Part shown: piece by piece, positions 1-8,580 of the stretch | How the letters are laid out: every line of letters begins with the position of its first letter | Position numbering within the stretch: position 1 is the stretch's first letter | Source of the DNA: JALZDI01 sp965653225 | Lineage (GTDB): Bacteria > Actinomycetota > Actinomycetes > Propionibacteriales > Nocardioidaceae | Assembly: GCA_965653225.1 (NCBI GenBank) | Contig: CBFGZI010000008.1 | Coordinates: 1 to 50,245 of the forward strand | Reading direction: 5' to 3' | DNA: 50,245 nucleotides | Notes under the pieces: generated by a model | What the model saw: the letters and a program-made list of their open reading frames with translations, nothing else | The model's database searches: none | Told to the model about the DNA's origin: nothing | Made by a program: the position numbers and the translations under genes

Positions 1-1
1 C

Positions 2-739
2 TCAGACCGGCTGCGCGACAAGCTCCTCGAGATACTGCGGCAGCATCTTGCGCCACGTCGGCCACTCGTGCGGCCACTCCGGGCCCCAGGCGTCGACCCG
101 GTTGGGGACGCCCTGCTTGCCGAGCACGTCACCCGCGTGCCACGACTCCCCCACGTCCTCCCACGCACCCTGACCGGAGGCGAGGATGGCGAACCGCTCA
201 CGCAGCAGGTCCAGCTGGGGCCCGTCGAGGCTGGGCAGGAAGTGCATGGGCGAGGAGAAGTAGAGGTCCTCACTGAACTGGCCGTCGTAGAAGCGCTCCA
301 CGCGGTACGTGCCGCTCATGCCGATCGCCGCGTCGAAGAGGTCGGGGTAGCGGCACAACACCGCGAGCGCGTTGAACGCGCCGATGGAGGCCCCGCTGGT
401 GACGAGCCGCGTGTCGTGGCCGCCGAGGTCGGCGACGATCGCCGGCACCACCTCGTGGCGAATGCAGTCGTGGAAACGGTTGAGCAGCCACATCCTGTAC
501 GCCGGGGAGCCGATCGCGGCCACCATCGCGTGGCCGGCGACGCTGTCGCAGGAGTACAGCTTCACCCGGCCCGACTCGATCAGGTCGCCGCAGGCGTCGA
601 CGACGCCGTTGCGCTCGATCTCCTCGGCGTCGCCACCGGCGGTGGGGAACACCAGCACGGGCGTGCCGAAATGGCCCCACCTGGCGAGGCTGATGTGCTG
701 CTGCATGCGGTCTGAGTACCAGCGTTCAGTCGCCTTCAC
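2..739 (-). CDS. Esterase-family protein (alpha/beta hydrolase, putative esterase fold)
   Basis: This predicted cytosolic serine hydrolase of about 245 residues belongs to the putative-esterase (esterase D-like) group of alpha/beta hydrolases. The nucleophile elbow G-A-S-I-G is visible in the middle of the protein, followed by FNALAVLCRYPDLF, as is usual after the nucleophile. The N-terminus (ERWYSDRM, then a strand ending PVLVFPTAGGDAEE) fits the family start. A GTG at 739 is chosen because the family-like sequence begins there; an ATG at 706 is the alternative. No signal peptide is visible. The substrate cannot be predicted. The gene is read leftward and its stop codon lies 2 bp from the window edge, so it is complete. 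Confidence 0.8.
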   Translation of the reverse strand: MKATERWYSDRMQQHISLARWGHFGTPVLVFPTAGGDAEEIERNGVVDACGDLIESGRVKLYSCDSVAGHAMVAAIGSPAYRMWLLNRFHDCIRHEVVPAIVADLGGHDTRLVTSGASIGAFNALAVLCRYPDLFDAAIGMSGTYRVERFYDGQFSEDLYFSSPMHFLPSLDGPQLDLLRERFAILASGQGAWEDVGESWHAGDVLGKQGVPNRVDAWGPEWPHEWPTWRKMLPQYLEELVAQPV

Positions 740-862
740 GGGCCCCACTCTCGCATGCGAGACGCGCGGTTTTGAACAGGGCGACACGCCGCCCCGACGG
801 CTCCGCCGGCTCCCCGCGCCCGGCCTGCCGGGCAGGGGGTGCCCGGCCACTCCTGACCGGAT

Positions 863-1300
863 CTACCGCTGTGCCGCCTGCTCGACGGTGACCCCGAGCT
901 GGGACAGCAGGGAGGAGCTGTCGAAGTACGTCCGCAGTGAGCGCACCGTGCCGTCGCAGAACTCCAGCACGTCGCACATCTGCAGGGTCACCGAGCGACC
1001 CGTCGGGGGGACGGAGCCGGCCGGCGCCGCCAGTCTGCCGGTGTGGGTCCCGCGGCCGGTGAGCTCGACCACCACCACGTCGCCGGCGGTGACGACGTTG
1101 TCGATCGTGATCGCCCCGTCCGGGAAGGCCTCGGCCCACATCATGGTGTACTTGCGTGCGCCCTCCGGCCCCTTGAACGTGTCGCCGGAGCCGACGATGG
1201 TGACCTTCGTGTCCGGGGTGGAGTTGTCGGCCAGCCTGTTGAAGTCGCGCTCGTTGAACGCCTCGTAGAGGCTGCGTGCGAGGGATACGTTGTCTGCCAT
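863..1300 (-). CDS. SnoaL-like (NTF2-fold) ester cyclase-type protein
   Basis: The product is a protein of 145 residues with the SnoaL/NTF2-like pattern. It opens with a helix (SLARSLYEAFNERDF), continues with a central YTMMWAEAFPD segment and then strands leading to VLEFCDGTVRSLRTYFD. This fold forms a small alpha+beta cone that holds hydrophobic substrates or serves as a polyketide cyclase or isomerase; many members have no known substrate. The ATG at 1300 is preceded by GGAGGG at good spacing, which decides the start against longer in-frame extensions. It is read in the same direction as the esterase, about 120 bp away, so co-transcription is possible but not shown. Confidence 0.8.
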   Translation of the reverse strand: MADNVSLARSLYEAFNERDFNRLADNSTPDTKVTIVGSGDTFKGPEGARKYTMMWAEAFPDGAITIDNVVTAGDVVVVELTGRGTHTGRLAAPAGSVPPTGRSVTLQMCDVLEFCDGTVRSLRTYFDSSSLLSQLGVTVEQAAQR

Positions 1301-1455
1301 CTGACCCTCCGCTGTGGCACCTGCTCCCCCGCTGCGCGATGCACCGTAGTCGCGGCGCCGTCGCTCGCCAATAGGCCGTTTGGACCGTTCGCGCACGGGG
1401 CAGGCTCCGCGGCGGTGCTCGCATCGGAGCACCGCGGCCGAAATGTGGTGCGATC

Positions 1456-1683
1456 GTGTTCTTGTCCCGGTTTATGCCGTGCGCAGACTGCGGTGAGTCG
1501 ATCGACCGCGCGTCCGCGCAGGCTCACACCTGCGACCCACACCGCCGGCTGTGGTTCCAGATGTTCGGCCTGCGGCACGAGATCGCGGCGTTCGAGATCA
1601 AGCTGCGCGAGCACCTCGACTCGCCTCGGGGTCGCTTCGAGAGCTGGCTCGCCGCTCAGCAGGTGCGCACCGCCAGGGACTGA
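1456..1683 (+). CDS. Small Cys-rich (zinc-ribbon-like) conserved hypothetical protein
   Basis: This short protein of 75 residues has a metal-binding-like N-terminus: CADC, then a second site HTC about 14 residues on. Next come FQMFGLRHEIAAFE and a C-terminal SPRGRFESWLA. I recall small actinobacterial proteins with the same plan (Cys knuckle, H-x-C, LRxELxAFE helix, GRFE motif), but none with a known role. The start may be GTG at 1456 or ATG at 1474; neither has a clear Shine-Dalgarno sequence. It is a lone rightward gene between leftward neighbours. It could be an adaptor or a small regulator, but no function is assigned. Confidence 0.6.
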   Translation: MFLSRFMPCADCGESIDRASAQAHTCDPHRRLWFQMFGLRHEIAAFEIKLREHLDSPRGRFESWLAAQQVRTARD

Positions 1684-1700
1684 GAGCCGGCCCCCGCCGC

Positions 1701-2150
1701 TCAGGCGCCGAGCGCCGCCAGCAGGACCAGCACGACGGTCACGACCGCCAGCACACCGTGACCTGCCACGCCCGCCACCGGGAAGTGCCGCTCGGGCGTG
1801 TCAGCGGCAGCCACTGCCGACCCAGCTCCCGGCCCCGCCGCCGACGCGGCCGCCACCTTCGAGCCGCGGTAGACGGGCAGCCAGCGGGTCAGCATGACGA
1901 ACCCGAGCGCCGCCACCGGAACCAGCAGCACGAACGCGATCCAGGCCAGCGCCGCGCTGCCGGTGACCACGAAGATGATCCACAGCACCAGGCCCAGCGC
2001 CGCCAGCCCGAAGTGACCGAAGATGACCGGCGGCGGGAGCGCCGTGTCGTTGCGATGCTGCGTCGGACCTCCCTTGGAGATCCAGATGCTCAGCATGAAC
2101 AGCCCGCCCGCGGCGGTGAGTAACCAGGTGACCAGTGCTGCGACGGCCAT
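1701..2150 (-). CDS. Hypothetical membrane protein with four predicted TM segments
   Basis: The product is a protein of 149 residues with hydrophobic segments near residues 1-22, 45-65, 68-90 and 128-148. An Ala/Gly-rich loop precedes the last segment. The first segment is followed by WISKGG and a short charged loop. An AGGGGAG ribosome site sits just before the ATG. It lies 12 bp downstream of the DUF2231 gene and is read in the same direction, so the two probably form an operon. I do not recognise a named family, and no catalytic residues are visible. Confidence 0.7.
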   Translation of the reverse strand: MAVAALVTWLLTAAGGLFMLSIWISKGGPTQHRNDTALPPPVIFGHFGLAALGLVLWIIFVVTGSAALAWIAFVLLVPVAALGFVMLTRWLPVYRGSKVAAASAAGPGAGSAVAAADTPERHFPVAGVAGHGVLAVVTVVLVLLAALGA

Positions 2151-2162
2151 TGCGCTCCCCTC

Positions 2163-2681
2163 TCAGGAGTCTTCTCGGTAGCCCTCGGCCTGGGTGGCCT
2201 CGTCCGCCACCCGTACGCCGTAGTGGTAGGCGAGCTTCCCGCCCAGGTATCCCGAGACCGCCAGGGCCGCGACGCTCAGCAGCGACAGCACCAGCATCGG
2301 GATGCCCACCGACGCGGCGCTGCCGTAGTCGCCCATCCGCCAGGCGAAGTTCACTGCGTAAGCCGCGGTGACTGCCAGGTTGATGCTCATGTGCAGCAGC
2401 CCCACGCGGAAGGCCGGCGTACGGCGGGGCAGGCCGAGGAAGTCGAGGAATCCCACCGTGGCCGCCGCGAGCGCCCCGAGCACCCCCAGGCCGATCAGCC
2501 ACACCGAGCCCTGTGCCAGCACGCCGGGCTGGGATACGAACCGGGAGGCTATGTCGAAGACGATGCTGCAGACCCAGGCGCCGATGGGCACTGTCACGAA
2601 GATCGGGTGGAAGGGGTGACCGTAGGGGCCGGCGAGGACCGGGCTCACCGGCCGCTTGGCCTGCTCGAGCCGACTCGACAT
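2163..2681 (-). CDS. DUF2231 family membrane protein
   Basis: The product is an integral membrane protein of about 172 residues with the DUF2231 hallmarks. GHPFHPIFVTVPIGAW stands near the N-terminus, several TM helices follow, and YLGGKLAYHYGVRVADEA closes the protein. The two His residues of HPFHP lie at the membrane face and suggest metal or haem binding in this family, but the function is unknown. The ATG at 2681 is preferred because a G-rich ribosome site (GGGGGTGG) precedes it; a GTG at 2702 is the alternative. It is the first gene of a two-gene leftward operon with the small membrane protein downstream. Confidence 0.85.
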   Translation of the reverse strand: MSSRLEQAKRPVSPVLAGPYGHPFHPIFVTVPIGAWVCSIVFDIASRFVSQPGVLAQGSVWLIGLGVLGALAAATVGFLDFLGLPRRTPAFRVGLLHMSINLAVTAAYAVNFAWRMGDYGSAASVGIPMLVLSLLSVAALAVSGYLGGKLAYHYGVRVADEATQAEGYREDS

Positions 2682-2786
2682 CGCCACCCCCACGCTCACC
2701 ACCCCGACACCGCCACTTTCAACAACTCACGTTAGTTTTATTCGGGCCGCCCGGCAAGAAGCCGTCCCGGTCGAGATTGGAGCGTC

Positions 2787-3674
2787 GTGGAGCCGACCCG
2801 GACGACCAGCCAGCACGACGTGAGGCTCGCGCTCCCGTTGACGGTGCTGGTGCTGGCCTGGGCGTCCACGTTCGCCGCCCTCAAGGTCGGCATCGAGCAC
2901 TGCCCGCCGGTACTGTTCGCCGCGCTGCGCGTGCTGGTCGGCGCGGCCGCGCTGACGCCGCTGGCCTGGCGTTCGGGGGTGTCCCTGCGCCTTCGGGAGA
3001 CGTGGCGCGTCTACGCCGTGGCCACGACGCTCAACGTGGTGGTCTTCATCGGGCTGCAGTCGCTGGCCCTGGTGCACCTGCCGTCCGGGACGGCCGCGGT
3101 GCTGTTCTACCTGCAGCCGGTGCTCGTGGGCCTCCTGGCCTGGCCGATACTCGGTGAGCGGCTCACCACCGCGAAGCTCGGCGGGCTGCTGCTCGGGTTC
3201 CTGGGCGTGATCGCGGTCAGCGCGGCCGGGGTGCAGGCCGATCTCCCGGTGCAGGGCGTGCTCGTCGCGCTGGTGGCCGCTGTGGCTTGGGCACTGGGCA
3301 CGGTCTACGTGAAGCGGCACGAGGACGTGCTCACGCACACCCGTGCGCTCACCGTCCAGTTCCTCGTCGGCGGAGTCGTGCTCACCGGTCTGGGTCTGCT
3401 GGTCGAGGACCCCGGGGACATCTCGTGGTCCCCGCAGATGGCGATCAGCCTCGGATACGCCGGGCTGGTCGGCATCGCACTGGCGTGGGCGCTGTGGTTC
3501 CGGCTGATCCGGGCCGGCGAGGCGAGCCGGGCGGCGGCGTACATCTTCTTCGTCCCGATCACCGCGCTGGCCATCGGGGTCGTGCTGTTCGGCGAGACGC
3601 TGACGCCGTCCATGGCGGCCGGCGCGGCGCTGGTGGTGGCCGGGATCTACCTGGTCAACCGGCGGCGGACATGA
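2787..3674 (+). CDS. EamA/DMT-family exporter
   Basis: This inner-membrane transporter of 295 residues has about ten TM helices arranged as two EamA repeats. Typical marks are WASTFAALKVGIEHCPP in the first helix, the YLQPVLVGLLAWPILGERL segment ending the first repeat, and FFVPITALAIGVVLFGETL ending the second. The family exports amino acids, drugs or metabolites with proton coupling; the substrate here is not predictable. The GTG start at 2787 follows TTGGAGCG. A strong hairpin immediately after the stop codon closes the transcription unit. Confidence 0.85.
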   Translation: MEPTRTTSQHDVRLALPLTVLVLAWASTFAALKVGIEHCPPVLFAALRVLVGAAALTPLAWRSGVSLRLRETWRVYAVATTLNVVVFIGLQSLALVHLPSGTAAVLFYLQPVLVGLLAWPILGERLTTAKLGGLLLGFLGVIAVSAAGVQADLPVQGVLVALVAAVAWALGTVYVKRHEDVLTHTRALTVQFLVGGVVLTGLGLLVEDPGDISWSPQMAISLGYAGLVGIALAWALWFRLIRAGEASRAAAYIFFVPITALAIGVVLFGETLTPSMAAGAALVVAGIYLVNRRRT

Positions 3675-3709
3675 GTCCGCCAGGGCACCCCCACAGTGCC
3701 CTGGCGGAC
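3675..3709. terminator. Bidirectional transcription terminator hairpin
   Basis: There is a perfect 14-bp inverted repeat, GTCCGCCAGGGCAC, with a 7-nt loop. It starts directly after the stop codon of the EamA gene and lies 24 bp before the stop of the convergent multicopper oxidase gene. There is no U-run, as is common in high-GC actinobacteria. The position between two converging genes suggests it serves both. Confidence 0.8.
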
Positions 3710-3733
3710 CAGGCGGATCACATCAGGCCGCGG

Positions 3734-4918
3734 TCAGCCGACCACCTTGTAGAGGGTCTGCATGCCGGCCTTGATGTGGTCGTTGACGTGGCAGTGGAAC
3801 AGCCAGGTGCCGACGTCGTCGGGCTGCATGTCCAGCGTCATCATGTCGCCGGGCAGCAGGTGGGTCATGTCGGTGCGCATCCCCATCGACAGCAAGGTGT
3901 TGCCGTGCCAGTGCGGGGTGTGCAGGTCGACCTCGGTGCCAAGGGTGAAGACGTACCAGCGCACCCGCTGGCCCTTCTGCAGCGTGATCGTCGGGCCGTT
4001 GGTCGGGCCGTTGCCGTAGACGTAGCCGTTGATGGAGTGCATCAGGTTGCTCTCCTCGAAGGCGTCCTCGTCGTCGGGGGCGACCTCGTGCGGCGCCTGC
4101 GCCAGCGTCTGCAGGTTCTCGTCGAGGTAGGGGCTCTCGTTCTCGTTGATCACGGAGAAGTAGGAGAACACCTCCCGGTCCACGTCGATCGGGCTGCCGT
4201 CTGGCTTGGCGGAGCCCTTGCGGGTGATGACCATCGGGCCGATCAGTCCGGCGTTGGTGTCGGCGACCTCGTTGGTGTGCGAGTGGTACATCCACAGCAC
4301 CGAGCTGCCGTCCATCGGGCCGGGGCCGGCGCGCTCGGGCACGTTCCAGGTGTAGGTGACGGTCTGGCCCGGCTGAACGGCGTCATCGGCCTTGTCCGCG
4401 CCCGAGGTGCCGTCGTTGTACGGCGCGCCCTCGGAGTTCTTGGCGTAGAAGACACCGTGCGGGTGGATCGACGCCGGGAAGTCGAGGTTGTTCTTGAACA
4501 CGACCTTGATCGTGTCGCCGACCTCGGCGCGGATGACCGGGCCGAGCAGGCCCAGGCCCTGGTCCTTCACCGGCGCCAGCTTCTTGAACGTCGCGTCGGT
4601 GTAGCCGCGGTACAGCGCCTTGTAGTAGGTGTCACCGATGCGGGTGGGCCCGTTCTGCACGAACACGTTCTCCTCGTCGGTGAACGGCTGGCCCGTGATG
4701 ACGTTGGTGTTCTGGGGCGCGTAGTCCCACAGCACCTTGTCGGCGGCGATGTAGTAGGTACGGGTCACACCCGGCGTCACCGCGGTGGCCACCGGTGCGA
4801 TGCCGTGCACATGCCCGGCCGGCGTCCCGCTCGGCGACGTGAAGGTCGTCCCGACCAGCAGCGCGGCAGCTGTCGCCAGCATGACGAAAAGATGACTTCG
4901 CATCTTGGTTAACAACAT
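3734..4918 (-). CDS. Secreted multicopper oxidase
   Basis: This exported copper enzyme of 394 residues couples one-electron oxidations to reduction of O2 to water. The N-terminus (to about residue 30) is a signal peptide with a hydrophobic core. All four copper motifs are intact: HPHG (152-155), YHSH (211-214), HTPHWHG (333-339) and HCHVNDHIKAGM (375-386), which supply the T1 site and the trinuclear cluster. Family size and motif order fit two- or three-domain laccase or ferroxidase types. The start at 4918 has a GGGGGG ribosome site. A histidine kinase/response regulator pair lies upstream in the same direction, separated by a hairpin; regulation by that pair is only suggested by proximity. 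The substrate (metal or phenolic) is unknown. Confidence 0.9.
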   Translation of the reverse strand: MLLTKMRSHLFVMLATAAALLVGTTFTSPSGTPAGHVHGIAPVATAVTPGVTRTYYIAADKVLWDYAPQNTNVITGQPFTDEENVFVQNGPTRIGDTYYKALYRGYTDATFKKLAPVKDQGLGLLGPVIRAEVGDTIKVVFKNNLDFPASIHPHGVFYAKNSEGAPYNDGTSGADKADDAVQPGQTVTYTWNVPERAGPGPMDGSSVLWMYHSHTNEVADTNAGLIGPMVITRKGSAKPDGSPIDVDREVFSYFSVINENESPYLDENLQTLAQAPHEVAPDDEDAFEESNLMHSINGYVYGNGPTNGPTITLQKGQRVRWYVFTLGTEVDLHTPHWHGNTLLSMGMRTDMTHLLPGDMMTLDMQPDDVGTWLFHCHVNDHIKAGMQTLYKVVG

Positions 4919-4944
4919 GGAATCCCCCCACAGGATCACGGAGA

Positions 4945-4971
4945 CGAGGCGCCCGTGTGTCGGGCGCCTCG
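4945..4971 (-). terminator. Hairpin terminator after the histidine kinase gene
   Basis: There is an 11-bp perfect stem, CGAGGCGCCCG, with a 5-nt loop. It lies about 95 bp past the stop codon of the histidine kinase gene and just upstream of the multicopper oxidase start. It most likely separates the two leftward transcription units; a role in the oxidase leader is the alternative. Confidence 0.6.
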
Positions 4972-5066
4972 ATGTCATCACCAAGATGCGGGAGGCCACA
5001 CATGCCTGCAACGTTCATGACGCCACCGTCACGAAAGCGTGGACGGGCGTCTAGGCGGCCAGAGGG

Positions 5067-6167
5067 TCAGCGTGCGTTGGACAGCGACAGGCTGAAGCTG
5101 GTGCCCTGCCCGCGCGCGCTGCTGACCGTCAGCGACCCGCCCATGGCGGTCGCCGCAGCCATCGCCATCGCCAGGCCGAGCCCGCTGCCGGGCATGCCGC
5201 CCGGGGGCCGGCGATGCCAGAAGCGCTCGAACACGTGCGGGAGATCCGCGGCGGGAATGCCGGGGCCGGAGTCGGTGATCGAGACGGTGGACGTGCCGTT
5301 CTGCTCACGCCGGCAGGACAGCTCGATGCGGTCGCCGGGCTCGGTGAAGTGCACCGCGTTCTCGACGATCGCGTCGACAGCGAGCTCGAGCCACTCCCGC
5401 TCGGCACTGACGCGGCCGCCACCGGCCACCACGACCCAGTCACGGTCGGCGCTGCCCGTCCAGTCCGCGGCCACCTGCGCCACGAACGCGTCGAGGTCGA
5501 GCGGCTCGAGCCGCAGGTCCTGTGCGGAGTCGAGACGCGCCAGCGCGAGCAGCCGGGACGACAACGCGTGCATGCGATCCAGCTGGCGCAGCACGACCTC
5601 GCTGTCCTCGTACGCGGTCTCGTCCTCCAAGCCCGTCTGTATCAGCTCCACGTGGCCGCGGGCGATCGTGACCGGTGTCCTGATGGCGTGTGAGGCGTCG
5701 CGGAGGAACTCGCGTTCACGTTCGAGGCTGCGGTGTCGTTCCTCGGCCATCCGCTCGACCTGTCGCTGCGCGGCGGCGCGGCGGCGCGCGTGCCACATCA
5801 TCGCCAGCAGCAGCATGGGCATGAGCGGCACCTCGGCGAGCTCCGGCCCGTCGATCCGGTGGGCGAGGTAGTGCAGGTACAGCACCGCGCCCGTCGAGAC
5901 CGTGATGGTGACTACCACCAGAACCGTCTGCGGCATCGGCCACACCCGGAACCCGTACACGAGCGTGCAGGCCAGGAACATGAAGTGGTACGGGATGGTC
6001 TCCTGACCAGGCATCGCCACCATGGCTGCGAGCATCACCACGGAGAAGGCGGCCAGCGCGGAGTCGATGAGTGCACCGGTGCCGAATCGCCGGCTGCGCT
6101 GTGGTGCCGCCGGGGGCTGCGGCGGCGCCGCGACGGCCTCAGGCGGACTGAATCTTGTAACCGACAT
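5067..6167 (-). CDS. Two-component sensor histidine kinase
   Basis: This membrane sensor kinase has about 366 residues. After a short Pro-rich N-terminus, hydrophobic segments span roughly residues 30-52, 60-100 and 112-125. A linker helix leads to the H-box SHAIRTPVTIARG, with the phospho-accepting His near 160. The ATPase part shows an N-box (VENAVHFTEPGD), G1 (DSGPGIP), F-box (FERFW) and G2 (GSGLGLAMA), so it should be active. The extracellular part is minimal, so the signal is probably sensed in the membrane. The ATG at 6167 overlaps the end of the response regulator gene by 29 bp, indicating translational coupling. The overlap supports this start. Confidence 0.9.
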   Translation of the reverse strand: MSVTRFSPPEAVAAPPQPPAAPQRSRRFGTGALIDSALAAFSVVMLAAMVAMPGQETIPYHFMFLACTLVYGFRVWPMPQTVLVVVTITVSTGAVLYLHYLAHRIDGPELAEVPLMPMLLLAMMWHARRRAAAQRQVERMAEERHRSLEREREFLRDASHAIRTPVTIARGHVELIQTGLEDETAYEDSEVVLRQLDRMHALSSRLLALARLDSAQDLRLEPLDLDAFVAQVAADWTGSADRDWVVVAGGGRVSAEREWLELAVDAIVENAVHFTEPGDRIELSCRREQNGTSTVSITDSGPGIPAADLPHVFERFWHRRPPGGMPGSGLGLAMAMAAATAMGGSLTVSSARGQGTSFSLSLSNAR

Positions 6168-6807
6168 TGCGCACCGTTCGAACGACGTCCTCGGGAAGCT
6201 TGCTGCGCAGCCGCGCCACGCAGGCATCCACGACGTTGGTACCCGGGTCGAAGTCGTAGCCCCAGACCTCCGACAACAGCTCTTCGCGTGAGCACGGGGA
6301 CCCCGCCCGGCGCATCAGGCACAGCAGCAGCAGGAACTCCCGATGCGACAGCTCGCACGCCTTCCCGCTGGCCAGCACCTTCCGCCGGCGCACGTCCAGG
6401 GCAAGCGAACCCACCCGCACGACGTCGTCGGCGCCGGACGCGGCGGCCGCGACCTGCAGCCGGGCCCGGACCCGGACGATGAGCTCACGCACCGAGAACG
6501 GCTTGGCCAGGAAGTCCACCGCTCCGCGCTCCAGGCACTCGACGCGGGTGTCGACGTCCGCGGCCGCGGAGAGGATGAGGACCTTCTGGTCGGCGTTCTG
6601 GGCCAGCACTCCGCCCAGAACCGCCTGGCCGTTGACACCGGGCATCAGCAGGTCCAGCACGACCAGGTCCGGCTTGTCCGCGACAGCACGCCCCAGACCT
6701 TCGGCACCGTCGGTGCAGATGGTCACCTGATGCCCCTCGTTCTCCAGCGCACGCCGGATAAAACGGACGATTTCGGGCTCGTCGTCGATGACAAGGATCC
6801 TGGACAC
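6139..6807 (-). CDS. OmpR/PhoB-type response regulator
   Basis: This DNA-binding response regulator has 222 residues. The receiver domain (1-115) has the acidic pair at 8-9, the phospho-acceptor Asp at 52 (VVLDLLMPG), Ser at 80 and the conserved Lys at 102 (AKPFS). The C-terminal winged helix is complete, ending in VVDACVARLRSKL and TVRNVGYKIQSA. The GTG start at 6807 fits the family N-terminus (SRILVIDDEPE). It is the first gene of the pair, with the kinase directly downstream and overlapping. The divergent neighbour is a photolyase gene, and the shared 213-bp intergenic region could hold targets, though none is identified. Confidence 0.92.
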   Translation of the reverse strand: MSRILVIDDEPEIVRFIRRALENEGHQVTICTDGAEGLGRAVADKPDLVVLDLLMPGVNGQAVLGGVLAQNADQKVLILSAAADVDTRVECLERGAVDFLAKPFSVRELIVRVRARLQVAAAASGADDVVRVGSLALDVRRRKVLASGKACELSHREFLLLLCLMRRAGSPCSREELLSEVWGYDFDPGTNVVDACVARLRSKLPEDVVRTVRNVGYKIQSA

Positions 6808-7020
6808 GGCTGCCTTGTACCCCCCACTCGTCCTCGCGGTCGGAGCCGGACGGCAGGACCGAGAGGAAACCTCCCCCACGGTGGCAGAATGCCCGCCGCG
6901 CGTCACGCGTTTGTCAAAATTCTTGCCTTCGCCAAGCAGGCTGGGTGGGCCGTCCGGCACCGGGGGTCCCGACGGGCATGATGTGACGACGAGCTGACGT
7001 CGAAGCAGAGGGGGCCGTGC

Positions 7021-8385
7021 GTGCCTCGCGTCGCGATCGCCCTGTTCACCCGCGACCTGCGCGTACACGACAACCCCGTCCTGCATGCGGCCGCGGGCGC
7101 CGAGCGGGTCGTACCGCTGTTCGTGGTCGACGACGGCTGTGGCGACTTCCTCCGGCCCAACCGCACCGCGTTCCTCGTCGAGTGCCTGGACGACCTCGCC
7201 GAGCAGCTGGGCCGACGCGGCGCGAAGCTGGTGGTGCGGCGCGGTGACGTCGTCGAGGAGGTAAGCCGGGTCGCCGCCGAGACCCGTGCCCAGCAGGTGC
7301 ACGTGGCCGCCGACGTCAGCCGGTACGCGCAGGCGCGAGAGGACCGGCTGGCCGAGGCGCTGCGCGAGGACGGCCGGGACCTGGTGGTGCACGACGGGTC
7401 GATCACGGCGGTGGCGCCCGGCGATGTCACGCCCGCCGACCGCGACCACTTCGCGGTCTTCACGCCGTACTTCCGCAAGTGGCGCCAGCAGGGTCTGCGT
7501 CGGCCGTTGCCGGCGCCGCGACGTCTGTTATCGCCCCGGGTCCGTGCCGGGCGCGTCCCCCGGGCGAGCACGCTGTGCGACGGGCCGACGTCGCCGGGCC
7601 GGATGCCCGGCGGCGAGCAGGAGGCACGCAGGCGCCTGACCGGCTGGGCCCGGCGGGTCGGGCGGTACGCCGACGGCCAGGACGTGCTGGCCGAGGACGG
7701 CACCTCGCGGCTGTCGCCGTACCTGCACTTCGGCTGCCTCTCCCCCGCTGAGGTGGTCCAGCGGGTGGGCACCGCCTCGGAGGGTGCGGAATCGTTCGTC
7801 CGGCAGGTCGCCTGGCGCGACTTCCACCACCAGGTGCTGGCGGCGCGCCCGGAGTCCTCCCGTCGCGACTACCGGGGCCACGGTGACCGGTGGCGCGCCG
7901 GCAAGGCGGCCGTGGAGGCCTTCGAGGCGTGGAAGGAAGGGCGCACGGGCTACCCCATCGTCGACGCGGGGATGCGGCAGCTGCGCGCCGAGGGCTGGAT
8001 GCACAACCGCGCGCGGCTCATCGTGGGCAGCTTCCTCACCAAGACGCTGTACGTCGACTGGCGCTGGGGCGCGGCGCACTTCCTCGACTGGCTGGTCGAC
8101 GGCGACGTCGCCAACAACCAGATGAACTGGCAGTGGGTCGCCGGCACGGGCACCGACACGCGGCCGCACCGGGTGCTGAACCCGATCGCGCAGGCGCGTC
8201 GCTTCGACCCGGGCGGCGAGTACGTGCGTCGGTTTGTCCCCGAGCTCGCCTCGGTCGGCGGTCCTGCCGTGCATGAGCCGTGGAAGCTGGGCGAGGACGT
8301 ACGCCGGTCGCTCGGGTACCCGGGTCCCATCGTGGATCTCGGGGAGGGGTTGCATCGGTTCCGGGTTGCGCGCGGGCGGGAGTAG
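7021..8385 (+). CDS. phrB: Deoxyribodipyrimidine photo-lyase (class I CPD photolyase)
   Basis: This DNA repair flavoenzyme of 454 residues splits cyclobutane pyrimidine dimers using blue light. The N-terminal antenna domain begins ALFTRDLRVHDNP. The FAD domain has SRLSPYLHFGCLSP, QVAWRDFHHQVL, YPIVDAGMRQLRAEGWMHN and then WDxxxxNNQMNWQWVAGTGTD-type residues near the C-terminus, all typical of class I enzymes. The GTG at 7021 follows AGAGGGGG and gives the canonical N-terminus. The gene stands alone on the plus strand, divergent from the two-component system. A structured repeat follows its 3' end. Confidence 0.92.
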   Translation: MPRVAIALFTRDLRVHDNPVLHAAAGAERVVPLFVVDDGCGDFLRPNRTAFLVECLDDLAEQLGRRGAKLVVRRGDVVEEVSRVAAETRAQQVHVAADVSRYAQAREDRLAEALREDGRDLVVHDGSITAVAPGDVTPADRDHFAVFTPYFRKWRQQGLRRPLPAPRRLLSPRVRAGRVPRASTLCDGPTSPGRMPGGEQEARRRLTGWARRVGRYADGQDVLAEDGTSRLSPYLHFGCLSPAEVVQRVGTASEGAESFVRQVAWRDFHHQVLAARPESSRRDYRGHGDRWRAGKAAVEAFEAWKEGRTGYPIVDAGMRQLRAEGWMHNRARLIVGSFLTKTLYVDWRWGAAHFLDWLVDGDVANNQMNWQWVAGTGTDTRPHRVLNPIAQARRFDPGGEYVRRFVPELASVGGPAVHEPWKLGEDVRRSLGYPGPIVDLGEGLHRFRVARGRE

Positions 8386-8468
8386 GGGGCGCTTGGGGGT
8401 TCGGTGTTCGTCGCTGGCCGTTCGGCCTTTGGCGCTCGGCGTGCGCCTGGCGCTCGGCGTCGCCCTGA

Positions 8469-8552
8469 GACCCGGATACATGGCACGTGGTCGCTTCCCC
8501 CGGTTCATACGCCTCGGGAAGCGACCGCTAGACCCGGTTACATGGCTTGTGG
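8469..8552 (-). repeat. Structured interspersed repeat, copy A
   Basis: Read on the minus strand this copy has CCATGTAACCGGG, six nucleotides, the arm GGTCGCTTCCC, a 16-nt loop holding GGCGTATGAACC, and the arm GGGAAGCGACC (an 11-bp perfect stem at 8489-8499 and 8516-8526). A second, slightly changed copy of the leading motif (CCATGTATCCGGG) follows the stem, so direct repeats flank the hairpin. It lies between the 3' ends of the photolyase gene and the convergent membrane protein gene. The rest of 8386-8580 holds short GGCGCTCGGCGT-type direct repeats and no gene. Confidence 0.8.
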
Positions 8553-8580
8553 CACGTCGCGCGGCCCCGCTCCGTACAGC

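Noticed and set aside
3287..4912. 541-codon plus-strand frame over the multicopper oxidase
   Set aside because: It is a shadow of the EamA and oxidase genes; composition is Arg/Val/Gly/His-rich and no motif is present.
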